Positions 25,314 through 33,085 of a stretch of 40,411 nucleotides of DNA are shown here, piece by piece. Position numbers and translations under genes: made by a program. The notes beneath the pieces are model-generated. The model worked only from the letters and a program-made list of their open reading frames with translations. It made no database searches and was not told where the DNA came from. Every line of letters starts with the position of its first letter. Positions within the stretch are counted from its first letter, which is position 1. Location of the stretch: assembly GCF_001421535.1 (NCBI RefSeq), contig NZ_LMKN01000009.1, forward strand, positions 774,631 through 815,041. The letters run 5' to 3'. The stretch is from Sphingomonas sp. Leaf20 (GTDB lineage: Bacteria > Pseudomonadota > Alphaproteobacteria > Sphingomonadales > Sphingomonadaceae).

Positions 25314-26144
25314 ATGAAAATTTTGATGATGGGCGCGTTGCTCGCTGCCCTTCCCGCCGGACCATCGCAAGACCGCAGCCCACAAACGATAAGCCTAGAG
25401 CTTTTTCAAGGTAAACAGTTCACTGTTCAGGCATCGGTCGGCGGTCGCGAGCGCATCTTCTTGTTTGACACCGGCGAGGGGGTGACAATGATTACGCCAG
25501 CCCTGGCCCGCGACCTTGGCTGCGAACCTTGGGGTAACGTCACGGCGTTCCGTATGACCGGAGAGCGACTGGACCTACCACGTTGCGATGACGTCGCTTT
25601 CAAAATGGGCAACCACGCCTACACAGCACCGACAACGATCGTCTACGATCTCGGCAAGCTCGACGCCGACACCGCCAAGCTGGACGGCTCGATTGGACTT
25701 GACCTCTTCGCTGGCCGTATCATCACTATCAGCTTCGCCAGTCGCCAGATCGTGATCGAAACACCGGGCTCCCTCGCGGCGCGTATGAAGTCCGGTCTCG
25801 AAGTGCCGGTTCGGCTGGTGCGGGGAGCAGAAGGTGCCGCCCTTGACGTCAACATCGGGGTGAACACCCCCCGGGGTCGTGCCTGGATGGAACTGGACTC
25901 GGCCAATGCAGGGCCAACGATCTTCGTATCGCCGCAGATCGCGCCGCTTCTTGGCTTACGCACGGACATTCGGACGGCTCAGCCGGTTAGCGCGACGATC
26001 ACGCGCGACGTAGTATTTACCGGGCAAGCACGGGTCTTTCCGAATATGATCATGGACGGCAATATCGGCTTGCAGCTGATGGGAAAGCGCAATCTGACGC
26101 TCGATCTGGGATCCGGCCGGGCATGGATCGGTAAGGCGCAATGA
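25314..26144 (+). CDS. Pepsin/retropepsin-like aspartic protease family protein, paralogue 2
   Basis: 276 residues from ATG 25314, six bases after AAAGGGG; an ATG at 25308 abuts that site too closely. It is a clear tandem duplicate of the preceding gene: GGRERIFLFDTGEG (D52, a canonical DTG, at the same position) and AWMELDSANAG for the second lobe, plus shared C-x-PWG, AFRMTGERL, LPRCDDVA blocks. It ends MDGNIGLQLMGKRNLTLDLGSGRAWIG. In lobe two DSA replaces DSG, the mirror of paralogue 1, where lobe one is altered. A signal peptide is present (MKILMMGALLAALPAGPS). The pair may therefore have diverged in activity. Confidence 0.82.
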   Translation: MKILMMGALLAALPAGPSQDRSPQTISLELFQGKQFTVQASVGGRERIFLFDTGEGVTMITPALARDLGCEPWGNVTAFRMTGERLDLPRCDDVAFKMGNHAYTAPTTIVYDLGKLDADTAKLDGSIGLDLFAGRIITISFASRQIVIETPGSLAARMKSGLEVPVRLVRGAEGAALDVNIGVNTPRGRAWMELDSANAGPTIFVSPQIAPLLGLRTDIRTAQPVSATITRDVVFTGQARVFPNMIMDGNIGLQLMGKRNLTLDLGSGRAWIGKAQ

Positions 26145-26287
26145 CTCATCCCCGTGGCGGCTCGGTGACGCGCTTTACGATTAGCCCGGCGCGAAAGTTG
26201 ATAGGCCTGCCTTGAGGCTGGGTGGCAACGGGCGAAATACGTGCCGCGACCGGGCAACATGCCGGCTACCTTGGATATTCTCGAATT

Positions 26288-26839
26288 ATGCCAATCGATC
26301 CTGACCAAACCGCCACCATCGTCACCAGCCGGGCCATCCGTGCCGGCCATGAGCGGGATTTCGAACGCTGGGTGGAAGAGCTGAACCGGCTGGCCCGCGT
26401 GGCGCCGGGGTATCGGGCTGCCATCCGGCTCGGTCAGACGGCTGGCTTTCAGCACCTACTCTTTCGCTTCGACGATCGCGCCGCAGCCGATACATGGCAT
26501 GACGACCCCAAGATGCGCGCGCATGTCGCCATCGCGGATCGCTTCTCTACAGCGCTGCGCCAGCTCGAGGTAGGCGACGGGGTCATTTTTGATCTGCCGA
26601 GCGATGCGAGTGCGAGCAAATGGAAGCGGTTCGTGACGACATGGCTGACGGTGTTCCCGGTCCTGCTTATCATCAGCATGATGGTCCGTGCAGCCTTGAA
26701 AGACGCACCGCTGCCGCTGCAGCTTTTGCCGTCGTCTCTGCTTCTCACCGCAACCTTGCAGTGGATCATTCTTCCGCGCCTGCAACGATATACCCGCTTC
26801 TGGCTTTTGCAGGACGGCTCAGGCCGGCTGCAGACGTGA
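26288..26839 (+). CDS. Antibiotic-biosynthesis-monooxygenase (ABM) fold membrane protein
   Basis: 183 residues from ATG 26288 (MPIDPDQTATIVTSRAIRAG); the longer reading from 26222 adds residues with no family match. Residues about 8-100 form the ABM ferredoxin-like domain (HERDFERWVEELNRLARVAPGYRAA, HLLFRFDDRAAADTWHDD). Two membrane segments follow (about 115-135, TWLTVFPVLLIISMMV; about 147-165, LLPSSLLLTATLQWIIL). This ABM-plus-two-TM architecture is common in bacteria with no known substrate. It follows the protease-like run by 143 bp. Confidence 0.85.
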   Translation: MPIDPDQTATIVTSRAIRAGHERDFERWVEELNRLARVAPGYRAAIRLGQTAGFQHLLFRFDDRAAADTWHDDPKMRAHVAIADRFSTALRQLEVGDGVIFDLPSDASASKWKRFVTTWLTVFPVLLIISMMVRAALKDAPLPLQLLPSSLLLTATLQWIILPRLQRYTRFWLLQDGSGRLQT

Positions 26840-26850
26840 ATATAAGGCAT

Positions 26851-26917
26851 GACGACTAAAAAGGCGAGATCCAGCCTTAGCTTGAACGCTCCCCGTCTCC
26901 TACCATCTGTTCATCTG
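26851..26917 (+). repeat. Degenerate copy of the intergenic repeat (copy M)
   Basis: The 3' half GCTCCCCGTCTCC then TACCATCTGTTCATCTG (26888-26917) matches the repeat ending at roughly two thirds of positions. A weak GACGACTAAAAAGGCGA start sits at the expected distance. Plus orientation, 11 bases after the ABM gene stop. Confidence 0.4.
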
Positions 26918-27026
26918 ACAAGCGCGAGAGCAACGTGTACTTATTTTGCAGACGTGGTCGAGCTTAGTCACATGCCTGTGCCGCAATTCGGCCAAGAGAC
27001 TACATGGGGAAATTCCGTACTGCCAA

Positions 27027-27044
27027 GCAGACTAGAGCGTCTGC
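27027..27044 (-). terminator. Short hairpin downstream of the vWA gene
   Basis: GCAGAC-TAGAGC-GTCTGC, perfect 6-bp arms with a 6-base loop, 26 bases beyond the stop of the minus-strand vWA gene. No T tract; a possible weak terminator. A run of eight C at 27052-27059 lies between the hairpin and the gene. Confidence 0.35.
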
Positions 27045-27069
27045 CGCGCCGCCCCCCCCGAAGTAGAAT

Positions 27070-29967
27070 TTACCGTTTTCTTTGTTTCGGCAAAATAGCG
27101 ATCCGTCCGATCATCTTTTCTCCATGTTCGTCGCGTTTCAGCTCGATATCTACTGCCTCGACTTGCTGGGCTGCCCTACCGAAATCGCGGAACAGATGCA
27201 CGGTCAGTAGCGACGAGCCATTGGGGTCAAGCCGGTCGGCATTATAGACGTTGGCGCGAACGACATACTCTCCACCACGCGCGCGATGGAGGAAATACTC
27301 CTCCGGACCAAAACCCGTCGTCATGTCGTTCGAAAGATGCCCGCCGCTCGCGGTCCGCGGATGATTGTAGATCGCCCGCTCGCCGCCGGGCTCGTCCACC
27401 CAAAGGTCTAGATCGGTGGCGTCCGTCGTCCAGTCGACGACCACGCGAATATCGGTGTCGAGCAGTGCCGTAAGCGCAGGTTCCAGAGGACTGCGTCCGC
27501 CCAGACGCTTTAGCGGCGGCAGCAGTGCATTGGCCTCCATCAGCGCAACCAGGTCGATCCCGTCCCAGCGTTGGTCCAATGGCATGACCGCCACCTCGCG
27601 CAATAGCGCGACAGCCCGCGTCAAATCCGCCAGCGCTGTCGCCGGTCGGGTTGTAGCGCGCGTGCTAAGGGCAAGCGCGAGCAGACGCCGAGGCTGTGGC
27701 CGGTCGGGCTCTAGCGCCGCCTGCCGCTCCCGCAATTCAATCGCTCGATCGATCGCGCCATATCGCTCCAGCCGGTCAGCGACGATGCCCAATGTCGTCG
27801 CGTTGGCCGTCGGCAGTTCAAGCGCGGACAGCACGACCTGCACCGCATCCATGGTCCGCCTATGGCGACGTAGCCATTCTGCAGAATCCAGATAGAAGGC
27901 CGGCACGCCACCGGCTTCGGGCTCTGCCTCGGCGAAGCGCTCGTCGAACCGTGCCGGCGCGGCGTCGAACGTTCGTAGATACTCGCGATCGGGCTGCCAG
28001 GCCTCGATCGAGATGGCAGGGGCCGATGGTTGCACACGGCTACTGGTCACTAAGATATCGGCACCTAAGGGAGCTGCCTCGCCAGGTTCGGGTGCAGGCG
28101 CCGGTGGCGGTGGCGGTGGCGGTGGCGGTGCATACATTACTACCGCCGGTGGGTTGTTCGAACGGGCATGACGGGCAGCTTGTTTCTTGGCGGCCGCTTC
28201 CGCGATTGGATCGAACCGCTTTTTCCACCAGGCGACCTGTTCCGTCCAATCACGCGTTACCCGCTCCAACCGCAGCCGTTTTTCATCGGCGCGCTCGCCG
28301 TCCATCCGCTTCCGGCTCGCAAGATATAGCAATAGCGCGTCGGAGGGATAATTGGCGGGTGGGGCGATATCGGCAGTTAGATAGTCCTGAGGCGCTTCTA
28401 GCACGAGGAACGCCAAGCTGGGACTGGCAACGCCGTAACGCCGACTGGTCGCAACATACTCGAGCCGCTGCGCGGTCCCACCCAAAGTCGTCAACAGATT
28501 GGCAGCCACCAGTGCGCCGTCACCATCGAACGGCACGGCCTCGCCAAGTGACCGTAGCGTTTCTGCTCCACCGATTCGCACCCGAACACCTCCTCGCGCT
28601 GGGGCACGCGCGACTACACGCCACTGCCCTGGGGGTGCAGCAAGCGGCACGACGGCGAGTTCGTTACCGTTCTGGTCAACTACCCCGGCGACGCCGGCCA
28701 CAGCGCTCGCGAGCGCAGCAGCGACGCCAGCAACGTCCTCTCCTGGTGCAAACGCCTGCCCACCAGTAGCTCCTGCAAGATGTCTCAGCCAGCCGATGTC
28801 CGCCGTCGGCGATACAGCGATCGCATCCAGTCGGCAGCGGGGCGCGAAAACGCTTGCACGGTCGATTGTCGGCCGCCCGTCGGAGAACAGCAGGCAACGG
28901 TCAGGCGGCGTCCCAGCCTTAGCCGTAGCAGATCCGGCTGCCTCCGCCACAGCTTCAAAACTCGTGGCGCCGCGGTAGCGTACGCCCCGCACCGCCTCGA
29001 TCGCCGCATCCGCCGTCGCGGCGATAGTGCGCGTGGCGCCGTCGCTTGCGAACGTCACAATCTCAATCTGCTGAGGCTGTAAGGCGGCAATCACCTGGCG
29101 GAGCAGCGCATATTCGGTGCCGTGGCGGTCTAAGAGACGCGAGCGTGATCGGTCCCAATAGACCCGTAGCGTCCCGCCCGCCTTCGACGCAGCGGCCGGG
29201 GGCAGCATCCCAGACAGCTGGACATATTGTTCGCTCGTATGGTGACGGCTGACGATCGTGTCCGCGGTCGCGACGGGCGCGACGACTATCGCGCCGTTCA
29301 GCGTGCCGTTGCCGCTCGCCTCGGCACTCTGTCCACCCTGTTGCCCACCGCCCTGCCACGTTCCCTGCCGACCGTCCGGCATCAGCAGTGCCGGCATAGC
29401 CCGCACACCATCCGCCATCACTCTGACCGTCCACCCCTCCCGCGCCGCGCCGATGCGCAGCGGTAGACGGAATCCCTCGGCACCGATCGGCGCGACGAAG
29501 CGCACCTGGATCTTTCGTCCTCCGCCCGGCGGGATGGGAAAGACGCGGGTGCGGAAACCTCCGTCGGGCACGACTTCTGCCAGCCCGGGATCGACACGAT
29601 GACGAACTTGCGCCTCGTAGACCGCCTTGGCCTTTGGCTGATCGACCAGAACGCCGTCGACGAGCGTACCGCCGATATCGAGTGCATAACCAGTAACCAC
29701 TGCATCTTTGGGAAGCGCGAGACGGAAGTCGCCCTCGAGCACCTCACGCCCTTCGTTGGAAAACTCTGCGATGATGGTCGTCTCGGCCACCGCCCCATGC
29801 ACGCGAACGGCGACGTCGAAGCGGCGCAGCGCAATGTCACGGGCATGGGCGGCATCGCGAACACCCGTGGCCGAGGCTGTCAGGCTTGGATTTGCGATCG
29901 GCTCTTGGGAATGGACCGGGCTGAGCGCAAAAACCAGCGTTCCTAGTATGAATCCGTGGCGTTTCAT
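27070..29967 (-). CDS. Secreted VIT - von Willebrand A - DUF2135 multidomain protein
   Basis: 965 residues, ATG 29967 with AAGGGGG upstream. Signal peptide (1-20). VIT domain about 45-175 (AVAETTIIAEFSNEGREVLEGDF, GGFRTRVFPIPPGGGRKIQV). vWA domain about 260-420 with a complete MIDAS: DRSRS (about 269), the Thr in RGATSFEAV and the Asp in LFSDGRPT (about 362). A helical stretch and a polyproline run (about 613-621) follow, then GADILVTSSRVQPSAP (about 637), which resembles the TonB-receptor plug start. A TPR-like helical part lies at about 690-800. The C-terminal DUF2135 domain has VVVDWTTDATDLDLWVDEPGG (about 842-862). It should bind protein partners in the periplasm or at the envelope. Function unknown. 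Confidence 0.92.
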   Translation of the reverse strand: MKRHGFILGTLVFALSPVHSQEPIANPSLTASATGVRDAAHARDIALRRFDVAVRVHGAVAETTIIAEFSNEGREVLEGDFRLALPKDAVVTGYALDIGGTLVDGVLVDQPKAKAVYEAQVRHRVDPGLAEVVPDGGFRTRVFPIPPGGGRKIQVRFVAPIGAEGFRLPLRIGAAREGWTVRVMADGVRAMPALLMPDGRQGTWQGGGQQGGQSAEASGNGTLNGAIVVAPVATADTIVSRHHTSEQYVQLSGMLPPAAASKAGGTLRVYWDRSRSRLLDRHGTEYALLRQVIAALQPQQIEIVTFASDGATRTIAATADAAIEAVRGVRYRGATSFEAVAEAAGSATAKAGTPPDRCLLFSDGRPTIDRASVFAPRCRLDAIAVSPTADIGWLRHLAGATGGQAFAPGEDVAGVAAALASAVAGVAGVVDQNGNELAVVPLAAPPGQWRVVARAPARGGVRVRIGGAETLRSLGEAVPFDGDGALVAANLLTTLGGTAQRLEYVATSRRYGVASPSLAFLVLEAPQDYLTADIAPPANYPSDALLLYLASRKRMDGERADEKRLRLERVTRDWTEQVAWWKKRFDPIAEAAAKKQAARHARSNNPPAVVMYAPPPPPPPPPAPAPEPGEAAPLGADILVTSSRVQPSAPAISIEAWQPDREYLRTFDAAPARFDERFAEAEPEAGGVPAFYLDSAEWLRRHRRTMDAVQVVLSALELPTANATTLGIVADRLERYGAIDRAIELRERQAALEPDRPQPRRLLALALSTRATTRPATALADLTRAVALLREVAVMPLDQRWDGIDLVALMEANALLPPLKRLGGRSPLEPALTALLDTDIRVVVDWTTDATDLDLWVDEPGGERAIYNHPRTASGGHLSNDMTTGFGPEEYFLHRARGGEYVVRANVYNADRLDPNGSSLLTVHLFRDFGRAAQQVEAVDIELKRDEHGEKMIGRIAILPKQRKR
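28103..28130. repeat. GGTGGC hexanucleotide tandem repeat encoding polyproline
   Basis: Four GGTGGC units plus GGTG inside the vWA gene, read on the minus strand as proline codons. Slippage by a unit would change the polyproline length by two residues without a frameshift. Confidence 0.8.
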
Positions 29968-30048
29968 CCTGCCCCCTTGCGTAGCGTTGAATAAGCTAGA
30001 GCGGCCAGTGGTTCAGCAGCAATGGTAAACCACGTGGCTAGCTGCCTT

Positions 30049-30110
30049 GACCCACTTCCGGCCGCACAGAGACTGCGAGGCGCCGCACGAAACCGACAGC
30101 TCGTTCAGCA
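30049..30110 (+). repeat. Intergenic 60-bp directional repeat, weaker copy H
   Basis: Begins GACCCACTTCCGGCCGCAC and ends CCGACAGCTCGTTCAGCAT; the middle is diverged. It lies between the vWA start and the tyrosine recombinase, 93 bp before the recombinase ATG. Confidence 0.5.
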
Positions 30111-30202
30111 TCATCGACGGCTGATCAACCACATTTCCAAACCGCCGGTTTACTGCGCCTGCGTACACTCGAATGACCGATTTGGGCCGATGGAGATGAT
30201 CG

Positions 30203-30835
30203 ATGGGTCACTCGTCAATGGACCCCGCCTTTCACGAACTTCGGCCTTGGAACGAAGGCCGGCTGATCGGTGCGAAGCGGGCGCTGAAACAGCAACAGGT
30301 CTGGGCCATTCGCTTCTGGCTCGACCAGCATAGGCGACTACGCGACCGAGCGCTGTTCGACTTCGCCATCGACAGCAAGTTACGCGGCTGTGACGTGGTC
30401 AGGGTGCGGATCGGCGATGTAATTTCCGGCGGGCGCGTCCGTGACCGCGCCGTCATGGTTCAGCAGAAAACCAAACGACCGGTTCAGTTCGAGATAATGG
30501 ACACGGCGCGAAAGACGATGCGGGCATGGTTGGAGCGACGTGGGGGGACACTGAACGACTTCGTTTTCCCGAGCCGTAACGACTACATGGACCACATGAG
30601 CACGCGGCAATATGCCCGCCTTGTGCGCGAGTGGGTGGTCGGCATCGGCCTTCCGGCGCAGGATTATGGGACGCACTCGCTACGGCGCACGAAAGCATCG
30701 ATCATCTACAAGGCGACTGGTAACCTCCGCGCCGTTCAGATCCTTCTCGGCCATGCCAAGATCGACAGCACGGTGCGCTACTTGGGCGTTGACGTGGAGG
30801 ACGCTTTGGAATTGGCCGAACGCACCGAGGTGTGA
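30203..30835 (+). CDS. Catalytic-domain-only tyrosine recombinase (phage-integrase family)
   Basis: 210 residues from ATG 30203, with GGAG at 30192-30195. It contains the full catalytic set: the first Arg in DSKLRGCDVVRVRIGD (about 60), Lys in QQKTKRPVQ, H-x-x-R in THSLRRTKAS, and LLGHAKIDSTVRYLG with the last His and the nucleophilic Tyr. There is no N-terminal core-binding (SAM-like) domain, so the protein is about half the length of phage or XerC/D integrases, though short stand-alone forms are known. No excisionase, att-like tRNA or cargo is adjacent. Repeat copy H lies upstream and copy I begins four bases after its stop, an arrangement that may link it to that element. Active by motif; DNA target unknown. 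Confidence 0.92.
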   Translation: MGHSSMDPAFHELRPWNEGRLIGAKRALKQQQVWAIRFWLDQHRRLRDRALFDFAIDSKLRGCDVVRVRIGDVISGGRVRDRAVMVQQKTKRPVQFEIMDTARKTMRAWLERRGGTLNDFVFPSRNDYMDHMSTRQYARLVREWVVGIGLPAQDYGTHSLRRTKASIIYKATGNLRAVQILLGHAKIDSTVRYLGVDVEDALELAERTEV

Positions 30836-30838
30836 GCG

Positions 30839-30896
30839 GACCCACGATGCGACATTCGTGGCCTATGCCAGCGTCTCGAAACCTGCCATTCATTCA
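30839..30896 (+). repeat. Intergenic 60-bp directional repeat, copy I
   Basis: Begins GACCCACGATGCGACATTCG and ends CTGCCATTCATTCA. It starts three bases after the tyrosine recombinase stop codon. Confidence 0.7.
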
Positions 30897-30985
30897 AGTG
30901 GCAGCAAGTCTTGCCCAAATCTAGCCACTCCGGACTATTAGTGCTCACTGTTGCAGGCATTGTGGGTGAGCCACGGGGGTTATCG

Positions 30986-31333
30986 GTGACGGAATTCACA
31001 CGACCAGTAATCGAGCAGCAGTGGTTGGATCTCACCCGCATACGCCTCCCCAAGCGCGCAATCGAATCGCGATGGTCGTTGCGGCTTGATCACTGTTTTC
31101 AACGTATACTGCTCGACGATGCCTGCGGCGGATGTTGGTACGACCATATTGTAGGTAGACCCGCTTACGCTAATGCGCCCGAGGCGGTGCTAGCCCGTGC
31201 GATCGCTACCGGCGAGGCGCTGCTAGCCGGAACGGCTGACTTGATTGCCCTTAACGCGCAGTCGCTGGCATGGAGGGGGAAAGGCAGAAAGCTAACGCGC
31301 AGCGAAATTGCAAACCGCCGCCTAAGACCCTGA
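30986..31333 (+). CDS. Small conserved protein of unknown function (relatives often labelled GCN5-related)
   Basis: 115 residues from a probable GTG at 30986, six bases after a GGGGG run; an ATG at 30911 would add 25 unconvincing residues. The core DHCFQRILLDDACGGCWYD, then GRPAYANAPEAVLARAIATGEALLAGTADLIALNAQSLAWRGK is a pattern I associate with a short alphaproteobacterial protein sometimes annotated as a GCN5-related acetyltransferase, although no acetyl-CoA-binding motif is visible. Cytoplasmic, no signal or membrane segment. It stands alone between repeat copies I and J. Function cannot be assigned. Confidence 0.65.
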   Translation: MTEFTRPVIEQQWLDLTRIRLPKRAIESRWSLRLDHCFQRILLDDACGGCWYDHIVGRPAYANAPEAVLARAIATGEALLAGTADLIALNAQSLAWRGKGRKLTRSEIANRRLRP

Positions 31334-31655
31334 GAAATGGGTTGAAGCGGTTGACCGATATGAGCGTCTTACTGCGCATGATGAAAGGATTAGCCGCCGC
31401 AAGCGCCGCGCTGAGCGGAAACGCAGGCGATGTTCGTTGAGCGCGCCAGTGGGGTGCGACAGAAGCCCGCCTAGCCGCCTGCAACAGGTCTGCCATCGCA
31501 AAGACCCACTTGCGGTCATTCGCGGCCTCTTTCTGGCTTCCCAATTTCCGCCATCCATTCAGTATTGCAGCAGAGAAGGTGCTGAGCCTCGGCCCTGCCC
31601 GCTGCCTCGCCAGCTTTCAAAAGGATGATGAGGCGGCAAAGCTTTTACCGGCCCA
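31334..31655. other. Intergenic region between two 3' ends, carrying repeat copy J
   Basis: About 320 bases. It holds repeat copy J and otherwise nothing I can support. One plus-strand frame just after 31332 reads as a charged helix of about 35 residues (EKWVEAVDRYERLTAHDER) but has no start or ribosome binding site, so at most it is a gene remnant. Confidence 0.5.
31503..31561 (+). repeat. Intergenic 60-bp directional repeat, copy J
   Basis: Begins GACCCACTTGCGGTCATTCG, continues TGGCTTCCCAATTTCCG and ends CCATCCATTCA. It aligns without gaps to copy L and is among the best conserved. Confidence 0.75.
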
Positions 31656-32198
31656 TTAACTGGCTGTCGGCTGCATAAGCTCTATCGTGATATGATCGGG
31701 GCCTGAAACGTAGGCCACCAACGTTCCCTTCCGTGGACCACCCGGGATCGGCAACGGATTGCCTTTCGCCTTCCATCCTGCTGCCTCGACGCGGGCAATG
31801 GCGACGTGAATATCCTTTACGGTCAGAGCCAGGTGGGCCGCTCCGATCGATCCCGCGCCGCTGAGCACCGTCCCGTTCTGGAGCCCGTTTGAATATTCCA
31901 ACAGTTCGACCACGTAGCCGTCTTGTGCCCTGACGATCGCCGTTTTCACACTCGGATCATCCACACCTGTCACCTGATGCAGGAAGTCGCCCCCCATGTC
32001 CGATTGCCGCTCAAGTGTGAAACCGAGCGCTCCCGTCCAGAACCGAACGGCTTCGTCCAAAGACGACACAGCGAAGCCTGTGTGGTCCACGGCAATTACG
32101 TTTGCGGCGTCTCCCGTCCAGAACCGAACGGCTTCGTCCAAAGACGACACAGCGAAGCCTGTGTGGTCCACGGCAATTACGTTTGCGGCGTCCGTCAT
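31656..32198 (-). CDS. VOC-superfamily (glyoxalase/bleomycin-resistance) protein with internal 27-residue duplication
   Basis: 180 residues from ATG 32198, preceded on the minus strand by GAGAGGG. The VOC fold is recognised from VDHTGFAVSSLDEAVRFWTG (first beta-alpha unit with the likely metal His), VVELLEYSNG (Glu), GAAHLALTVKDIHVAIARV (second-module His) and HITIELMQP (final Glu). Unusually, residues 3-29 (ending VRFWTG) are repeated exactly once, so the first beta-alpha unit and its metal-ligand His are present twice. Without the repeat the protein would be 153 residues, a normal single-domain length. The duplication keeps frame, so a product is made, but one copy must be extruded or disordered. 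Substrate unknown. Confidence 0.9.
   Translation of the reverse strand: MTDAANVIAVDHTGFAVSSLDEAVRFWTGDAANVIAVDHTGFAVSSLDEAVRFWTGALGFTLERQSDMGGDFLHQVTGVDDPSVKTAIVRAQDGYVVELLEYSNGLQNGTVLSGAGSIGAAHLALTVKDIHVAIARVEAAGWKAKGNPLPIPGGPRKGTLVAYVSGPDHITIELMQPTAS
32030..32192. repeat. Perfect 81-bp tandem duplication inside the VOC gene
   Basis: The 81 bases from 32031-32111 are repeated exactly at 32112-32192, with the match extending one base further at the left edge (c32030/c32111). Zero mismatches over the unit points to a recent slippage or unequal-exchange event, or an assembly error. It is in frame (27 codons). Confidence 0.95.
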
Positions 32199-32578
32199 TA
32201 CTGCCCTCTCACTGGTATGCCGGCCGCGCTTACCACGCGACCGTTCACCATCGTAAACCGCTTTCCCAAACCCTTCCCCGCATACACTTTCCCAATATGG
32301 GCTGGTGGACACGGAGAAACGGAAAGGCTTCGAGCCCCTTTAAGCGGCGGGTTCCAGGATGCGAAAGACCTTGGGAGCAGACGAGCTTGGTCATGCAGCG
32401 ATCAGGCGACCAGCGGCCGCGGAGACCCACAAACGGCCCCTCAGGGCTCCATAGCCTCGTCCCAACTCCGGCCGTCCGTTCATTTGGCGATACGCCATTT
32501 TTTTCGGCGCGTCGTACGAGAGCTTCGGGCAGAAGGAACGTAGAGAGGTGGTCTTGACGACGCGATCGTGATTAGCCG
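32199..32578. other. Intergenic region upstream of the VOC gene, carrying repeat copy K
   Basis: About 380 bases upstream of the VOC gene and downstream of the acetyltransferase gene. It holds repeat copy K. The VOC reading frame stays open upstream to 32312, but those residues are not family-like. I see no clear promoter. Confidence 0.5.
32424..32483 (+). repeat. Intergenic 60-bp directional repeat, copy K
   Basis: Begins GACCCACAAACGGCCCCTCA, continues CGTCCCAACTCCGGCCG and ends TCCGTTCATTTG. Confidence 0.7.
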
Positions 32579-33013
32579 TCACTCGAACTCAAGGTCTTTG
32601 ATACGCACGGCATATGGTGGACAGTAAAGTCCATGTGCTTCGGTAGATTTCGCAACCACCGAACCGGCGTTGATGACGCACCCCTCTCGCACGATAACGC
32701 CTGGGTAGATGGTGACGTTGGCGCCTACCCAGCAACCGCGCTCGATCAGGACAGGCCGAAGTCGATCCCCGTCCACGCCCCGTCGCCAGACCGAGCGCGT
32801 GATGTGGTGGGTCAGCGAGATGATCGTGCACCGGTAGCTGATCCGCACCGCTTCGCCGATCTCGACGCCACCGCCGGCGTCGATCAGTCCTTCCGGGCCG
32901 ACGAACGCACCCCTACGCAGCGTCAGGCGATGCGGATCGATAACCGTGCAGCTCGGATCGATAAAGGCCCCTTCCTCCATCGTGATGAGGCGCAGCATGT
33001 CTTCGGTCAGCAC
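32579..33013 (-). CDS. Left-handed beta-helix (hexapeptide-repeat) acetyltransferase
   Basis: 144 residues from a GTG at 33013 (GAGAAAAG upstream); an ATG at 32998 is possible. Hexapeptide repeats run through the chain: FIDPSCTVIDPHRLTLRRGAFVGPEG, then GGGVEIGEAVRIS, ITRSVWRRG and WVGANVTIYPGVIVREGCVINAGSVVAKS. The order and the HHITR-like loop match the maltose/galactoside O-acetyltransferase (MAA/LacA, NodL) class, which transfers acetyl from acetyl-CoA to a sugar hydroxyl in the cytoplasm. It lacks the usual N-terminal helical domain. Located 72 bp downstream of TonB receptor 3 on the same strand, so it probably acts on the sugar imported by that locus. Confidence 0.88.
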   Translation of the reverse strand: MLTEDMLRLITMEEGAFIDPSCTVIDPHRLTLRRGAFVGPEGLIDAGGGVEIGEAVRISYRCTIISLTHHITRSVWRRGVDGDRLRPVLIERGCWVGANVTIYPGVIVREGCVINAGSVVAKSTEAHGLYCPPYAVRIKDLEFE

Positions 33014-33085
33014 AGGCGTCTTTTCTCAGTTCTGCAATCCACCGTCCGTCGTCGAGGCGTCCCTCGCGGTCAACTCCCGACCGTC

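Noticed and set aside
27696..28769. 357-codon plus-strand frame opposite the vWA gene
   Set aside because: Pro/Arg-rich antisense translation; the vWA protein on the minus strand explains the region.
31332..31440. Charged helical frame (EKWVEAVDRYERLTAHDER) after the small conserved gene
   Set aside because: No start codon or ribosome binding site, short, and runs into low-quality sequence; at most a remnant.
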